Shown: positions 53,386 to 62,460, counted from the first letter of the stretch. The stretch: 64,000 bases of DNA from Trebonia sp050013875 (GCA_050013875.1 JBEKEK010000001.1:152324-216323), one strand, 5' to 3'. A program made the numbers and translations. The notes: a model not told the origin generated them from the letters alone.

Positions 53386-54100
53386 TTGCGTTGTAGACGT
53401 CTTCAATACGGACCGGCCCGTCGGCGAACGGGGCGATCGCGGCAAGTGTCGGCATGGTGTCGGAGATATCGCGCATGTTGACGGTGTCGCCATCGCGCTC
53501 GACGCCGACCCCGAAGCGCTCCATCATCGCCGTGGTGATCTCTACGTACGGTGCGGAGACGAGGTCGGTGACGGTGATGGCGAGCCCTTCGGCGGTGAGC
53601 GGGCCGAGGAGCAGCAGTGCGGTGAGGAACTGGGAGGACAGGCCAGCGTCGAGCGTGATGTGCCCGCCCTTGATCCCGTCGGCACGGATGGTGAGCGGGT
53701 GGTGGCCTTCCTCGATCTCGTGAACGAGGTCGACGCCGAGGCTGCGTAGCGCCGTGGTGAGCGGGCCGAGTGGCCGGCGTCGCATCTGGCTGGATGCGTC
53801 GAAGTGGAACTCGCCGTGGCCTGCCGCGGCCAGCGCGGGCAGGAATCTGGAGGTGGTGGCGCCGTCACGGCAGAACACGCTGGCCCGCGCGAGGGCGGGC
53901 CCCTGCGGGCGCCCCTCGACCTGCCATCGTCCCGGTGACCGGTCCAGCTGGTAGCCGAGTGCGCTGAGGCCTTCGGCGAATCCGGCGGTGTCATCGGAGT
54001 CCAGCGGTTTGCGCAGCACCGAGGTGCCACGGGCCGCGGCCGCGAGAAACAGCGCGCGGGCGGTGATGGACTTGGATCCGGGGACTTCGACCACGGCCAC
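53372..54100 (-). pseudogene. aroA: 3-phosphoshikimate 1-carboxyvinyltransferase (AroA) fragment
   Basis: VEVPGSKSITARALFLAAAA and RDGATTSRFLPALAAAGHGE belong to EPSP synthase domain 1; GGHITLDAGLSSQFLTALLL, SAPYVEITTAMMERFGV and NMRDISDTMPTLAAIAPFAD are further recognisable blocks. About 60-80 residues are missing between ERDGD and TVNMRD, and everything after VYNAR is gone. It starts at GTG 54100. About 240 codons remain of the normal 420, so it is a remnant; a functional aroA is expected elsewhere. Confidence 0.8.
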
Positions 54101-54110
54101 GCCAACGAGC

Positions 54111-54746
54111 TTACGGCTTGACCGGGGCGCCGCCGCCGACGAGGCCCGCAGCCTGCGCGAGGAACTCCGTGCAGCGGGCGAAGGTCCCGGCGATGTCACG
54201 TCCGGCCAGTCGCCCCTGGTAAGCGTGGTACCTGCTCAGCTCCCACTGCAGCGCCCGCGGCGTGAGCCTGTCAAGCGGCGGCTCGGGCAGCCGGCGCCAA
54301 GCCCAGCCGCCGGCGCCATCATCGCCGACAGCGTGGCAGACGAACTCGTCCGGTTCGACGGACTTGCCCAGCTGATTCCGGACGTACCGGAGGCCCGCCA
54401 GGGTCTCCTCGGTTTTCCGCCGCCGTACGTCCTTGCTGGCCAGCGCGCTCTCGTAGTCGCGCGGGTGATAGCGGACCAGGGTCGCGTCGACCAGGGTGAC
54501 CCACCACACGGTCTCCCCAACGGCCGCCGCCACCCGGTGCAGGTCCCACGCCCCCGCCAGGGCCAGCCGCCCGGCCGCCTCGGTCATCGCGATGACGGAC
54601 CAGTCGATTGCGACGGCGGGTGCCGCGGCCACGCCGGCGTGCTCACGGTTCCACGCCATCCGGCACCTCGGGGAGCAGAACCGGGCGTGCTCACGCTGCG
54701 GGGTGAACGGCGTACCGCATTGCGCGCACTCCCGGACATCGGCCAC
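54111..54746 (-). CDS. hypothetical protein with N-terminal zinc ribbon
   Basis: A 211-aa protein. CAQCGTPFTPQREHARFCSPRCR (shortened here to CAQCGTPF ... FCSPRC) is a CxxC-CxxxC-type zinc knuckle. The rest is soluble, Trp-rich, with a conserved-looking YHPRDYESALASKDVRRRKT segment. The family is common in actinobacteria but of unknown function. ATG start. Confidence 0.75.
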   Translation of the reverse strand: MADVRECAQCGTPFTPQREHARFCSPRCRMAWNREHAGVAAAPAVAIDWSVIAMTEAAGRLALAGAWDLHRVAAAVGETVWWVTLVDATLVRYHPRDYESALASKDVRRRKTEETLAGLRYVRNQLGKSVEPDEFVCHAVGDDGAGGWAWRRLPEPPLDRLTPRALQWELSRYHAYQGRLAGRDIAGTFARCTEFLAQAAGLVGGGAPVKP

Positions 54747-54829
54747 CGCTCGATAGTACGCGCCTCTGGTGCCAGGCCCGGGGCGGCGCTGCCGGGACTG
54801 CGCGAGTCCGGTGGCGTGCTTGCTCCGAT

Positions 54830-55795
54830 ATGTTCGGTGCTGTGACGATAGCTGCCGCTCAGTTGCTCGGGCCCTGGTCGCAAGCCGTCAGGTCGCAGGT
54901 CGTCAGCGAGCTGACCCCCGGGCGGGTCTGGGAAGTGACAACCGAGCGCGGAGACCACTATGTGCTGAAGAAGGTCTCCACGTTTAACGCGCCCGATCCG
55001 GCCCGGCGGTTCACCGACGAGGCGCGCATCGTGACTTACCTTCTCCAGCGTGCTGTTCCGGTCGCCGTCCCGGTGCTGTCCAACGACGGAAGGGCCTACG
55101 CGACAGACGAGGATGGCGCTCTTTACGCGGTGTTCCCGATGCTTCCCCAAGGCGCGGCCAACGACGGCCCGGAGCTGGATACGGTCCGCTATCAGAATGT
55201 TGGCGCGGCGATCGCCCGGCTGCATGCCGCCCTGGCCGACTGCCCGTTCGGCATCGAATCCTGGGTGGTCCGACCGGCCTTGCTCCCGGAGTTGTGGCGG
55301 ACGGCGGAGGAACGTCTCCCGGCGGCGGCGCTCACCGAGCTGTCGGCGCGCATACGGCCGCGATGGGACTCGATCATCGCGGCCCTGTCGGCGCCACCAC
55401 AGCGCATCCACGGAGACGTGCACGGCGGGAACATCCTCACCGACGGCCAGCGGGTCACCGGCATCATCGATATCGACCACCTGCCGCTGGCGCCACGCGG
55501 GTATGACCTGGGCTACTACATGGCGTTCGCCGGGCGATGGTGGCTGGATGGCGACCAGCCTTCGCGGCCAATCGACGAGGTGCGTCAGCTGCTCACTGGG
55601 TATGACGCTGTCTCCCCGCTCACCCAGCAGGAGAACGACGACCTTCCGGCGCTGGCGTTGGCCGCCGCGCTCGGGCTGATCAGTTACTTCCTCACGGAGC
55701 ACGATCTGGTCGAGGAGAGCTGGCTGCGCACCGTCCACTGGATCGATGACAACTTCGGCGCGCTCAGGCTTCCGGCATCTGACTTGGGCGGGTAG
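54830..55795 (+). CDS. aminoglycoside-phosphotransferase-family kinase
   Basis: A 321-aa protein kinase-like fold enzyme. The ATP-Lys is in YVLKKVS near 49. The catalytic loop is RIHGDVHGGNIL near 196, and the metal Asp is in GIIDIDHLPLAPRGYDLGYY. Relatives phosphorylate small molecules such as homoserine, choline or aminoglycosides. ATG at 54830 or GTG at 54842. It is convergent with phnF and not obviously part of the phosphonate operon. Confidence 0.85.
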   Translation: MFGAVTIAAAQLLGPWSQAVRSQVVSELTPGRVWEVTTERGDHYVLKKVSTFNAPDPARRFTDEARIVTYLLQRAVPVAVPVLSNDGRAYATDEDGALYAVFPMLPQGAANDGPELDTVRYQNVGAAIARLHAALADCPFGIESWVVRPALLPELWRTAEERLPAAALTELSARIRPRWDSIIAALSAPPQRIHGDVHGGNILTDGQRVTGIIDIDHLPLAPRGYDLGYYMAFAGRWWLDGDQPSRPIDEVRQLLTGYDAVSPLTQQENDDLPALALAAALGLISYFLTEHDLVEESWLRTVHWIDDNFGALRLPASDLGG

Positions 55796-55863
55796 GCGGC
55801 GCTTGGGCGGGTAAGCGCCGAACTCGGTCCCAGGCGTCGGCGTCTGATGCTCGGCCACCCGTA

Positions 55864-56616
55864 CTAGGCCTGTTCGTCCAATTCGAGGTCGGCGTGCCCG
55901 ATGTCTAGCTCGACGCGGTCGGCGGCGAAGCGGGTGGTGCCGATCTGCAGCGGGGTGCCGTCGGTGAGGGTGTCCAGGGAACGGGTCACCAGCACGACCG
56001 AGCCAGCCGACAAGCCGAGGTCGGCGGCCTCGGCCGCAGTGGCGTGCCGGGCACCGACCGTGGTCGCGGCGCGTACGTAATCGTCAATCCCGATGGCCCG
56101 CAGTGCGGCCGTTATCGACCCGGTCGCACCGAAGCGCTCGGCCAGCCCGGGCACCCGGTCGGCAGCGAACCAGTGGGTCGCGCGCGAGAGCGGGCGCTCG
56201 TCGACGGCAGAAACGGTCTCGAGCCGCAGGCCCGGACCGTCGCTCAGGAGGAGCCGCTCGGCGATTTCGGCGGGCGCGGGCTCGATCGCGGACTCGAGCA
56301 GCCGGCCCGTGGCGCGACCGCGACGGCCCAGGCTGTCGCTGAGGCGGGTGCGCGCGCCGATGCGGTGCACCAGCACCGTGTGCTCGGCGACGAACGTCCC
56401 GCTGCCGCGGCGGGAGACGACGAGGTGCTCGGCGGCTAGCGCGGCGACGGCCTGGCGCACGGTGTTGCGGTGCACACCGAAACGCTCGGCCAGCTCACCC
56501 TCGGGGGGCAGCTTGGCACCAGGCAGCCGCTCGCCGCCAACGATCTCGCGGCGCAGCTCGTCGGCGATCAGCCGCCAGGCGGAGTATCCGCTTGGCGGCC
56601 TGCTCCGCGTCATCAT
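55864..56616 (-). CDS. phnF: phosphonate metabolism regulator PhnF (GntR/UTRA)
   Basis: A 250-aa protein. The GntR winged helix (GYSAWRLIADELRREIVGGE; ERFGVHRNTVRQAVAALAAE) is followed by a UTRA domain. It diverges from phnG with an 11-bp inverted repeat (56723-56754) between them, the probable PhnF operator. It likely represses the operon when phosphate is adequate. Confidence 0.9.
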   Translation of the reverse strand: MMTRSRPPSGYSAWRLIADELRREIVGGERLPGAKLPPEGELAERFGVHRNTVRQAVAALAAEHLVVSRRGSGTFVAEHTVLVHRIGARTRLSDSLGRRGRATGRLLESAIEPAPAEIAERLLLSDGPGLRLETVSAVDERPLSRATHWFAADRVPGLAERFGATGSITAALRAIGIDDYVRAATTVGARHATAAEAADLGLSAGSVVLVTRSLDTLTDGTPLQIGTTRFAADRVELDIGHADLELDEQA

Positions 56617-56722
56617 CCCGGCACTCTACCGCCCTCCTCCGCCGCGTTCTCCGGACGTTCATCTAGTGCTGCCCGGATCGCCGCCCACGAGGTCTGGCGT
56701 CATCGGCCAATGCCAATGTAGC

Positions 56723-56754
56723 GTTAAGTTGTCTAGATCATTGGACAACTTAAC
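56723..56754. promoter_or_regulatory. PhnF operator, 11-bp inverted repeat
   Basis: GTTAAGTTGTC and GACAACTTAAC are perfect inverted arms around a 10-base spacer. The right arm ends directly at the GGAGGA of phnG, so binding would cover the translation start. Confidence 0.8.
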
Positions 56755-56764
56755 GGAGGATGCG

Positions 56765-57277
56765 GTGACGTCACAGACGCTCCCGGCCGAGGCAGCCGGC
56801 GACGCCGTCGCCGCCAGCGAGGGCGTCGCCGCCCGGCAGCGGTGGATGCGCACGCTGGCGGCGGCCGACCCGGATACCCTGGCCGCGGCCTGGCTCGGCT
56901 GGCAGCCCAAACCGGCCGTGCAGGCGATCCGCGGCCCCGAGGCGGGCCTCGTCATGGTGCGGGCACGCATCGGCGGCGGCGGGGAGCGCTTCAACCTCGG
57001 CGAGGCCACGGTCACCCGCGCCACCGTGCGGCTGCACGGCCAGCCGCTGGCGGCCGACGCCGTGGGCACCTGCTACGTGCTCGGCACCGACCTCGAGCAT
57101 GCCCGGCTCGCGGCCATCTTTGACGGCCTGCTGGCCGATGGGGGGCTCCGCGAGCGGGTGCTGGCCGAGGTCATCGCGCCGCTCGAGGAGACAGCGGCCG
57201 AGCGTGACCGGATCCGCGGCACCGAGGCGCGCAGCACCGTGGTGGACTTCTTCTCCGTCGCCCGGGAGCACGAATGA
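56765..57277 (+). CDS. phnG: C-P lyase complex subunit PhnG
   Basis: A 170-aa protein. GVAARQRWMRTLAAADPDTL and RARIGGGGERFNLGEATVTR are typical of PhnG, which with PhnH, I and J forms the core complex. GTG follows GGAGGATGCG. It overlaps phnH by ATGA. Confidence 0.92.
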   Translation: MTSQTLPAEAAGDAVAASEGVAARQRWMRTLAAADPDTLAAAWLGWQPKPAVQAIRGPEAGLVMVRARIGGGGERFNLGEATVTRATVRLHGQPLAADAVGTCYVLGTDLEHARLAAIFDGLLADGGLRERVLAEVIAPLEETAAERDRIRGTEARSTVVDFFSVAREHE

Positions 57278-58020
57278 CCACCCCGGCGGAAGCGCCGGGA
57301 GTGGCGGACACCGCGGAAGTGACAGACACCGCCGAAGTGACAGACACCGCCGAAGTGACAGACACCACGCGCGCGTTCCCCTCCCCCGGCTTCGCCGACC
57401 CCGCCCGCGATGCGCAGCGCGCCTTCCGCGCCGTACTCGACGCGCTCTCCCACCCGACGCGCCGCTACCCGCTGGCCGGGCCCGCCGAGCCGCCCGCCGC
57501 GCTCGGCCGCGGTCTCGCCGCCATCGCGCTGGCCCTGCTCGATGAGGACTGCACCGTCTGGCTGGGGGGTGGGCTCGAACGCGACGCGGAGGCCGCCTCC
57601 TGGCTTGCCTTCCACACCGGCGTGGGCCGAACCGGCAGCGCGGCCGCCGGCTTCGTCATCGCCGACCCGGGCACGCTGCCGCCGCTGGACTCCCTGGCCG
57701 TTGGCACCGATGAGGCGCCCCACCGGTCCGCCACCGTCGTGCTCGACGTCCGCGGCTGTGCTGGGACGGCCCGCTTCGGCGCACGGGGACCTGGTATCGC
57801 CGGAGCCGCCTCGCTCGCCGCGCCGTGGGCACCGGAAGGCTTCATCGACGCGTGGCGCCGCAACACCGGCCTGTTCCCGCGCGGTGTCGACCTGCTGCTG
57901 GTGGACGCCGACTCGGTCACCGCCCTGCCGCGAACCACCCGGCTGAACGCCGCTGACGTGCGGGCCGCGGGTCGTGAAACCGTGGACCAAGAGGCCGCCG
58001 GCGACGAACAGGAGGGGTGA
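57274..58020 (+). CDS. phnH: C-P lyase complex subunit PhnH
   Basis: A 248-aa protein, normal apart from an N-terminal extension carrying three copies of AEVTDT from an 18-bp repeat. The core is DAQRAFRAVLDALSHPTRRY, VGTDEAPHRSATVVLDV and RGPGIAGAASLAAPWAPEGF. Required for assembly of the C-P lyase core. It ends 4 bp before phnI. Confidence 0.9.
   Translation: MTTPAEAPGVADTAEVTDTAEVTDTAEVTDTTRAFPSPGFADPARDAQRAFRAVLDALSHPTRRYPLAGPAEPPAALGRGLAAIALALLDEDCTVWLGGGLERDAEAASWLAFHTGVGRTGSAAAGFVIADPGTLPPLDSLAVGTDEAPHRSATVVLDVRGCAGTARFGARGPGIAGAASLAAPWAPEGFIDAWRRNTGLFPRGVDLLLVDADSVTALPRTTRLNAADVRAAGRETVDQEAAGDEQEG
57313..57366 (+). repeat. 18-bp tandem repeat, three copies, in phnH
   Basis: GCCGAAGTGACAGACACC (first copy with one change) is repeated three times in frame and encodes AEVTDT each time. 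Confidence 0.95.
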
Positions 58021-58024
58021 GCGA

Positions 58025-59098
58025 ATGTACGTGGCGGTCAAGGGCGGCGAGCGTGCCATCGCCAACGCGCACGCCCTGCTGGCCAAGCAGGGGCGCGGCG
58101 ACACGCGCCTGCCGCGCATCGAGCAGGACGCCGTCGCCGCCCAGCTCGGCGTCCTGGTCGCGCGGGTGATGACCGAGGGGTCGCTGTACGACCCGGAGCT
58201 GGCCGCGCGGGCTATCCTGCAGGCGCAAGGCGACGTGCTCGAGGCCATCACGCTGGTCCGCTCCTACCGCACCACGCTGCCGCGGTTCGGCTACACGCTG
58301 CCGGTGGACACGGCCGGGCTGCCACCGCAGCGCCGCATCTCCGCGACGTTCAGGGACCTGCCAGGCGGCCAGCAGCTGGGCGCCACCTTCGACTACACGC
58401 ACCGGCTGTTCGCCGACCGCGACGCCGGGGGTCCGCAAACCGATGAGCAGGCCGGACAGCAGGCCGGGCAGCAGGCGGAGATGCCGCGCGTGATCAGCTT
58501 GCTTGGCGCCGGGGCGCTGGTCGAACCGGACGACGCGGGCGACACCGACGACCCGGAGCCCGCTGACCTCACCCGGGAGCCCAACGTGTTCCCGATGAGC
58601 CGGGCCGGGCGGCTGCAGGCGCTCGCCCGCGCCGACGAGGGGTTCTTGCTTGGTCTTGGCTATTCCACCCAGCGCGGCTTCGGGAGCACCCACCCGTTCG
58701 CCGGGGAGATCCGCGTCGGCGAGGTGGAGGTCGAGTTCGAGGCGCCCGAGCTCGGCTTCCCCGTCTGCCTCGGCCGCATCGAGCTCACCGAGTGCCAGAT
58801 GATCAACCAGTTCACCGGCAACGCCGGCACCCCGGCCCAGTTCACCCGCGGCTACGGCCTGGTCTTCGGCCGCGGTGAGCGCAAGGCGATGTCGATGTCG
58901 CTGGTCGACCGGGCGCTGCGGGCGGACGAGCTCGGGGAGCGCATCGTCGCCCCCGCCCAGGACGAGGAGTTTGTCATCAGCCACAGCGACAGCGTCCAGG
59001 CGGCCGGCTTCGTGGAGCATCTGAAGCTGCCGCACTACGTCGACTTCCAGGCCGAGCTTGGACTCGTGCGACGCCTGAACGCGGAGGCGCGCGCATGA
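58025..59098 (+). CDS. phnI: C-P lyase complex subunit PhnI (nucleosidase subunit)
   Basis: A 357-aa protein. YVAVKGGERAIANAHALLA opens it; later blocks are EPNVFPMSRAGRLQALARAD and GYSTQRGFGSTHPFAGEIRV. It replaces the base of a nucleotide with methylphosphonate. The central Gly/Gln-rich insert DAGGPQTDEQAGQQAGQQAE is not usual. The ATG lies 4 bp after the phnH stop, with the ribosome binding site inside phnH. Confidence 0.93.
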   Translation: MYVAVKGGERAIANAHALLAKQGRGDTRLPRIEQDAVAAQLGVLVARVMTEGSLYDPELAARAILQAQGDVLEAITLVRSYRTTLPRFGYTLPVDTAGLPPQRRISATFRDLPGGQQLGATFDYTHRLFADRDAGGPQTDEQAGQQAGQQAEMPRVISLLGAGALVEPDDAGDTDDPEPADLTREPNVFPMSRAGRLQALARADEGFLLGLGYSTQRGFGSTHPFAGEIRVGEVEVEFEAPELGFPVCLGRIELTECQMINQFTGNAGTPAQFTRGYGLVFGRGERKAMSMSLVDRALRADELGERIVAPAQDEEFVISHSDSVQAAGFVEHLKLPHYVDFQAELGLVRRLNAEARA

Positions 59099-59967
59099 AC
59101 GGCGGGCTGACCGACTACAACGTCGGCTACCTGGACGAGCAGACCAAGCGGATGATCCGCCGGGCGTTGCTCAAGGCCGTCGCCATCCCCGGCTTCCAGG
59201 TCCCGTTCGCCTCGCGCGAGGTGCCCATGCCGCGTGGCTGGGGCACCGGCGGCGTGCAGGTGACCGCCGCCATCATCGGGCAGGACGACGTGCTCAAGGT
59301 CATCGACCAGGGGGCCGACGACACCACCAACGCAGTGTCGATCCGGTCGTTCTTCGCCGCCGTCACCGGGGTGCGGACCACGACGCGCACCGACGAGGCG
59401 ACCATCATCCAGACCCGCCATCGCATCCCGGAGACGCCGCTGGCGGACGGCCAGACGATCGTCTACCAGGTGCCGGTCCCCGATCCGCTGCGGTTCCTCG
59501 AGCCACGGGAGACCGAGACCCGGCGGCTGCACGCGCTCGGCGACTACGGGCTCATGTACGTCAAGCTGTACGAGGACATCGCCAAATACGGCCACGTCGC
59601 GACCACCTATGACTACCCGGTCATGGTCGCGGGCCGCTACCTGATGTCCCCCTCCCCCATCCCCAGCTTCGACAACCCGAAGATGCACCAAAATCCCGCC
59701 CTGCAGCTGTTCGGCGCCGGGCGGGAGAAGCGCATCTACGCCGTGCCGCCCTACACCGACGTCGAGAGCCTCGGCTTCGAGGACCATCCCTTCGAACCCC
59801 AGCGCTTCGACCGGCCCTGCGCGATCTGCGGCTCCGCGGGCGTCTATCTGGATGAGGTCATCGTTGACGACAAGGGAGGTGCGATGTTCGTCTGCTCCGA
59901 CACCGACCATTGCGGACGCGCGCAGGCGGCCGCGGACGCCGTCAAGGACAAGAAGGTACGCGCGTGA
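59095..59967 (+). CDS. phnJ: carbon-phosphorus lyase PhnJ (radical SAM)
   Basis: A 290-aa protein. Cys at 242, 245, 267 and 273 (CAIC ... CSDTDHC) have exactly the spacing of the E. coli Cys 241/244/266/272 set. The core YNVGYLDEQTKRMIRRALLK at the start, GGVQVTAAIIGQDDVLKVID and the GDYGLMYVKLYED block are conserved. It cleaves the C-P bond of ribose-1-methylphosphonate 5-phosphate to release methane. It overlaps phnI by 4 bases and phnK by 4. Confidence 0.95.
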   Translation: MNGGLTDYNVGYLDEQTKRMIRRALLKAVAIPGFQVPFASREVPMPRGWGTGGVQVTAAIIGQDDVLKVIDQGADDTTNAVSIRSFFAAVTGVRTTTRTDEATIIQTRHRIPETPLADGQTIVYQVPVPDPLRFLEPRETETRRLHALGDYGLMYVKLYEDIAKYGHVATTYDYPVMVAGRYLMSPSPIPSFDNPKMHQNPALQLFGAGREKRIYAVPPYTDVESLGFEDHPFEPQRFDRPCAICGSAGVYLDEVIVDDKGGAMFVCSDTDHCGRAQAAADAVKDKKVRA

Positions 59968-60749
59968 TCGGCGAGCAGCCCCTCCTGGAGGTGCGTGGTG
60001 CTGGGCACCGCTACGGTCACCGGTATGGCTGCCGTGACGTGGACTTCGACTTGTGGCCCGGCGAGGTGCTGGCGGTGGTCGGCGAGTCCGGTTCGGGCAA
60101 GACGACCTTGCTCGGCGCGGTCTCGCAGCGTCTGGCCCTGACCGAGGGAACCGTCCGCTACCGCCGCGCGGACGCCGATGGCGCGGCGGTGGACCTGGCC
60201 GCGCTCAGCGAGAGCGCGGTGCGCCGGCTGTGGCGCACCGAGTGGGGCTTCGTCCACCAGGATCCGGCCGACGGACTGCGCATGCACGTGAGCGCGGGCG
60301 GCAACGTGGGCGAGCCGCTGATGGCGACCGGCTGGCGCCACTACGGCCGCATCCGCGCCGCCGCCGGAGAGTGGCTGCGGCGGGTGGAGATCCCGGCCGA
60401 CCGCATCGACGACACCCCCGCCACCTTCTCCGGCGGCATGCGGCAGCGCCTGCAGATCGCCCGCAACCTGGTGGTGTCGCCCCGGCTGGTGTTCATGGAC
60501 GAGCCCACCAGCGGGCTCGATGTGTCGGTGCAGGCGCGGCTGCTCGACCTGATCCGCTCGCTGGTCGCCGAGCTCGGCCTGGCCGTGATCATCGTCACCC
60601 ATGACCTGGCGGTGGCGCGCCTCATCTCGCACCGCACGCTGGTGATGAAGGAGGGCCGCGTCATCGAGTCGGGCCTCACCGACCGGGTGCTCGACGACCC
60701 GCAAGCCCCTTACACCCAGCTCCTCGTCTCCTCGATCCTGCAAGGATGA
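59964..60749 (+). CDS. phnK: C-P lyase ABC ATPase subunit PhnK
   Basis: A 261-aa ABC-type ATPase. Walker A GESGSGKTT near 42, signature TFSGGMRQRLQIARNL near 153, Walker B LVFMDEPTSGLD near 174. The GTG start lies inside the phnJ stop. PhnK binds the core complex. Confidence 0.93.
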   Translation: MIGEQPLLEVRGAGHRYGHRYGCRDVDFDLWPGEVLAVVGESGSGKTTLLGAVSQRLALTEGTVRYRRADADGAAVDLAALSESAVRRLWRTEWGFVHQDPADGLRMHVSAGGNVGEPLMATGWRHYGRIRAAAGEWLRRVEIPADRIDDTPATFSGGMRQRLQIARNLVVSPRLVFMDEPTSGLDVSVQARLLDLIRSLVAELGLAVIIVTHDLAVARLISHRTLVMKEGRVIESGLTDRVLDDPQAPYTQLLVSSILQG

Positions 60750-60853
60750 TCCGGCCGTGACCCTGCCGACCCCGCCGAGCCCGACGACACCGATGACATC
60801 GAACACGCCGACCACGCCGACCCGCCGTCTCCGGCGTCGATAAGACCTTCACC

Positions 60854-61669
60854 ATGCACCTGCAGGGCGGCCAGCGCCTGGCCGTACTGCACGGGCTCAC
60901 CTTCGAGGTGCGGGCCGGCGAGTGCGTCGCGCTCGGCGGCGTCTCGGGCGCGGGCAAGAGCTCGGTACTCAAGATGGTCTACGGCAACTACGCCGCCGAC
61001 CGTGGCAGCATCGTGCTGCGCACCCCGGGCGGCCGTCCCCCCGCGAGCCAAAGGGCGCTCCCCTGTCCTCGGACTGAGGAGGGAGGGAGCGAAGCGACCG
61101 AGCGACGAGGGAGAGGGCAGGGGCTAGAAGCGCCCGGCGGCGAGCGGGAAAGCACAGCGCCCGGCGGCGAGCGGGAAAACACAGCTATCGACATCGCCGC
61201 CGCCGACCCGCGCCAAGTGCTCGCCGCCCGCCGGGGCGCGATGGGCTACGTCAGCCAGTTCCTGCGCTGCGTGCCCCGTGTCCCCGCCCTGCAGGTGGTC
61301 GCCGAGCCGCTGGCCGAGCGCGGCGTGCCCGCGGCGGAGGCGCGGGAGCGGGCGGCGCGGCTGCTGACCCGGCTCGGCATCCCCGAGCGCCTCTGGGCGC
61401 TGCCGCCCGCCACCTTCTCCGGCGGTGAGCAGCAGCGGGTGAACATCGCCCGCGGATTCGTCACCGAGCTGCCACTGCTGCTGCTTGACGAGCCGACCGC
61501 CGCGCTCGACGCGCGCAACCGCGACGTCGTCGTCGAGCTGATCCGCGAGAAACGCGCCGGTGGCACCGCCCTGCTCGGAATTTTCCACGACGCGGTGGTG
61601 CGCGACGCCGTGGCCGACCGCGTGGTGGAAATCGAGCTGTTCAGGCCGGCTGCCGGGGCCGCCGCATGA
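60854..61669 (+). CDS. phnL: C-P lyase ABC ATPase subunit PhnL, N-terminus disturbed and insertion-bearing
   Basis: ABC protein of about 271 aa from the only in-frame start. Walker A is GVSGAGKSS near 29, signature TFSGGEQQRVNIARGF, Walker B LLLLDEPTAALD. Two oddities: the expected first strand (VSGVDKTFTMHLQGG) begins 10 codons upstream of ATG 60854 with no start codon in frame. An alternative GTG at 60757 opens a frame that ends at 60843, so a one-base shift in the repetitive leader is likely. The second oddity is an extra block of about 50 codons (61020-61190) between IVLR and IDIAAADPRQ. Confidence 0.85.
   Translation: MHLQGGQRLAVLHGLTFEVRAGECVALGGVSGAGKSSVLKMVYGNYAADRGSIVLRTPGGRPPASQRALPCPRTEEGGSEATERRGRGQGLEAPGGERESTAPGGERENTAIDIAAADPRQVLAARRGAMGYVSQFLRCVPRVPALQVVAEPLAERGVPAAEARERAARLLTRLGIPERLWALPPATFSGGEQQRVNIARGFVTELPLLLLDEPTAALDARNRDVVVELIREKRAGGTALLGIFHDAVVRDAVADRVVEIELFRPAAGAAA
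61053..61183 (+). repeat. insertion element in phnL: imperfect inverted repeat plus 27-bp tandem duplicate
   Basis: GGGCGCT...CCCCTG near 61053-61065 is complementary to CAGGGG...AGCGCCC near 61118-61135, enclosing GGGAGCGAAGCGACCGAGCG. Two 27-bp copies (61130-61156, 61157-61183) follow and encode APGGEREST and APGGERENT. Confidence 0.7.
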
Positions 61670-62460
61670 CCGGGCGGTTCGCGATCTACGCGGCGCCTGG
61701 CAGCGGGCCGGCCGATGCCGCCGGCGCGCTGCTGCGCGAGACCGCGGAGCGGTGGCTCGGCCGCGGCGTCACCGGAGACCCGGTCACGCCGGGTGTCCCC
61801 GACGGCTGGACGCGCGGGGCGGTCGACGCGATGACCGTGAGCGCGCGCCGCTACGGCTTCCACGGCACCCTGAAGGCGCCGTTCAGCCTGGCCGCGGGGC
61901 GTACGCCGGAGGAACTCGACGCCGCCCTGACGCGGTTCGCGGCGGGCCGCGAACGCGTGCTGGTGCCGCGGCTGCGCATCGCGCGCCTGGGCGGTTTCTT
62001 CGCGCTGATCCCGGGCGCACAGGCGGCGGAGCTCTACGCGCTGGCCGACGAGGTGGTGACCGGTTTCGACGGCTTTCGCGCGCCGCCGACCGAGGCCGAA
62101 ATCGCCCGCCGCCGACCGGAGTCCCTCACCCCCCGGCAACGCGAGCTGCTCAAGGCGTGGGGCTACCCGTACGTGCTCGACGAATTCCGCTTCCACCTGA
62201 CCGTCACCGACAGCATCCCGCAGGCGCAGCGGTCCGCGGTCGAGGCCATCCTGACCGACTGGTTCGCCGCGTCGCTCGGGGCGACCGTGCCGGTCGACGC
62301 GCTTACCCTGTTCACCGAGGCCGAGCCCGGTGCCCCGTTCACGCTGCGGTCGGTGCACCCGCTGCGGCCGACCTCCTCGTCCCCGAGTGCCGAGACATCC
62401 CTGCGTGCCGACAGATCGCCGCGTGCCGAGAGCACGGCAGACAGCGAAGGAGCACGATGA
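61666..62460 (+). CDS. DUF1045, phosphonate-operon 2H phosphoesterase-like protein
   Basis: A 264-aa protein. Two HxT motifs (FHGTLKAPF near 66, FHLTVT near 181) make a 2H phosphoesterase pocket. Family members occur within phn operons and are thought to process a cyclic phosphate intermediate; the exact reaction is unresolved. The C-terminal 30 residues are repetitive. It overlaps phnL and phnM by 4 bases each. Confidence 0.88.
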   Translation: MTGRFAIYAAPGSGPADAAGALLRETAERWLGRGVTGDPVTPGVPDGWTRGAVDAMTVSARRYGFHGTLKAPFSLAAGRTPEELDAALTRFAAGRERVLVPRLRIARLGGFFALIPGAQAAELYALADEVVTGFDGFRAPPTEAEIARRRPESLTPRQRELLKAWGYPYVLDEFRFHLTVTDSIPQAQRSAVEAILTDWFAASLGATVPVDALTLFTEAEPGAPFTLRSVHPLRPTSSSPSAETSLRADRSPRAESTADSEGAR

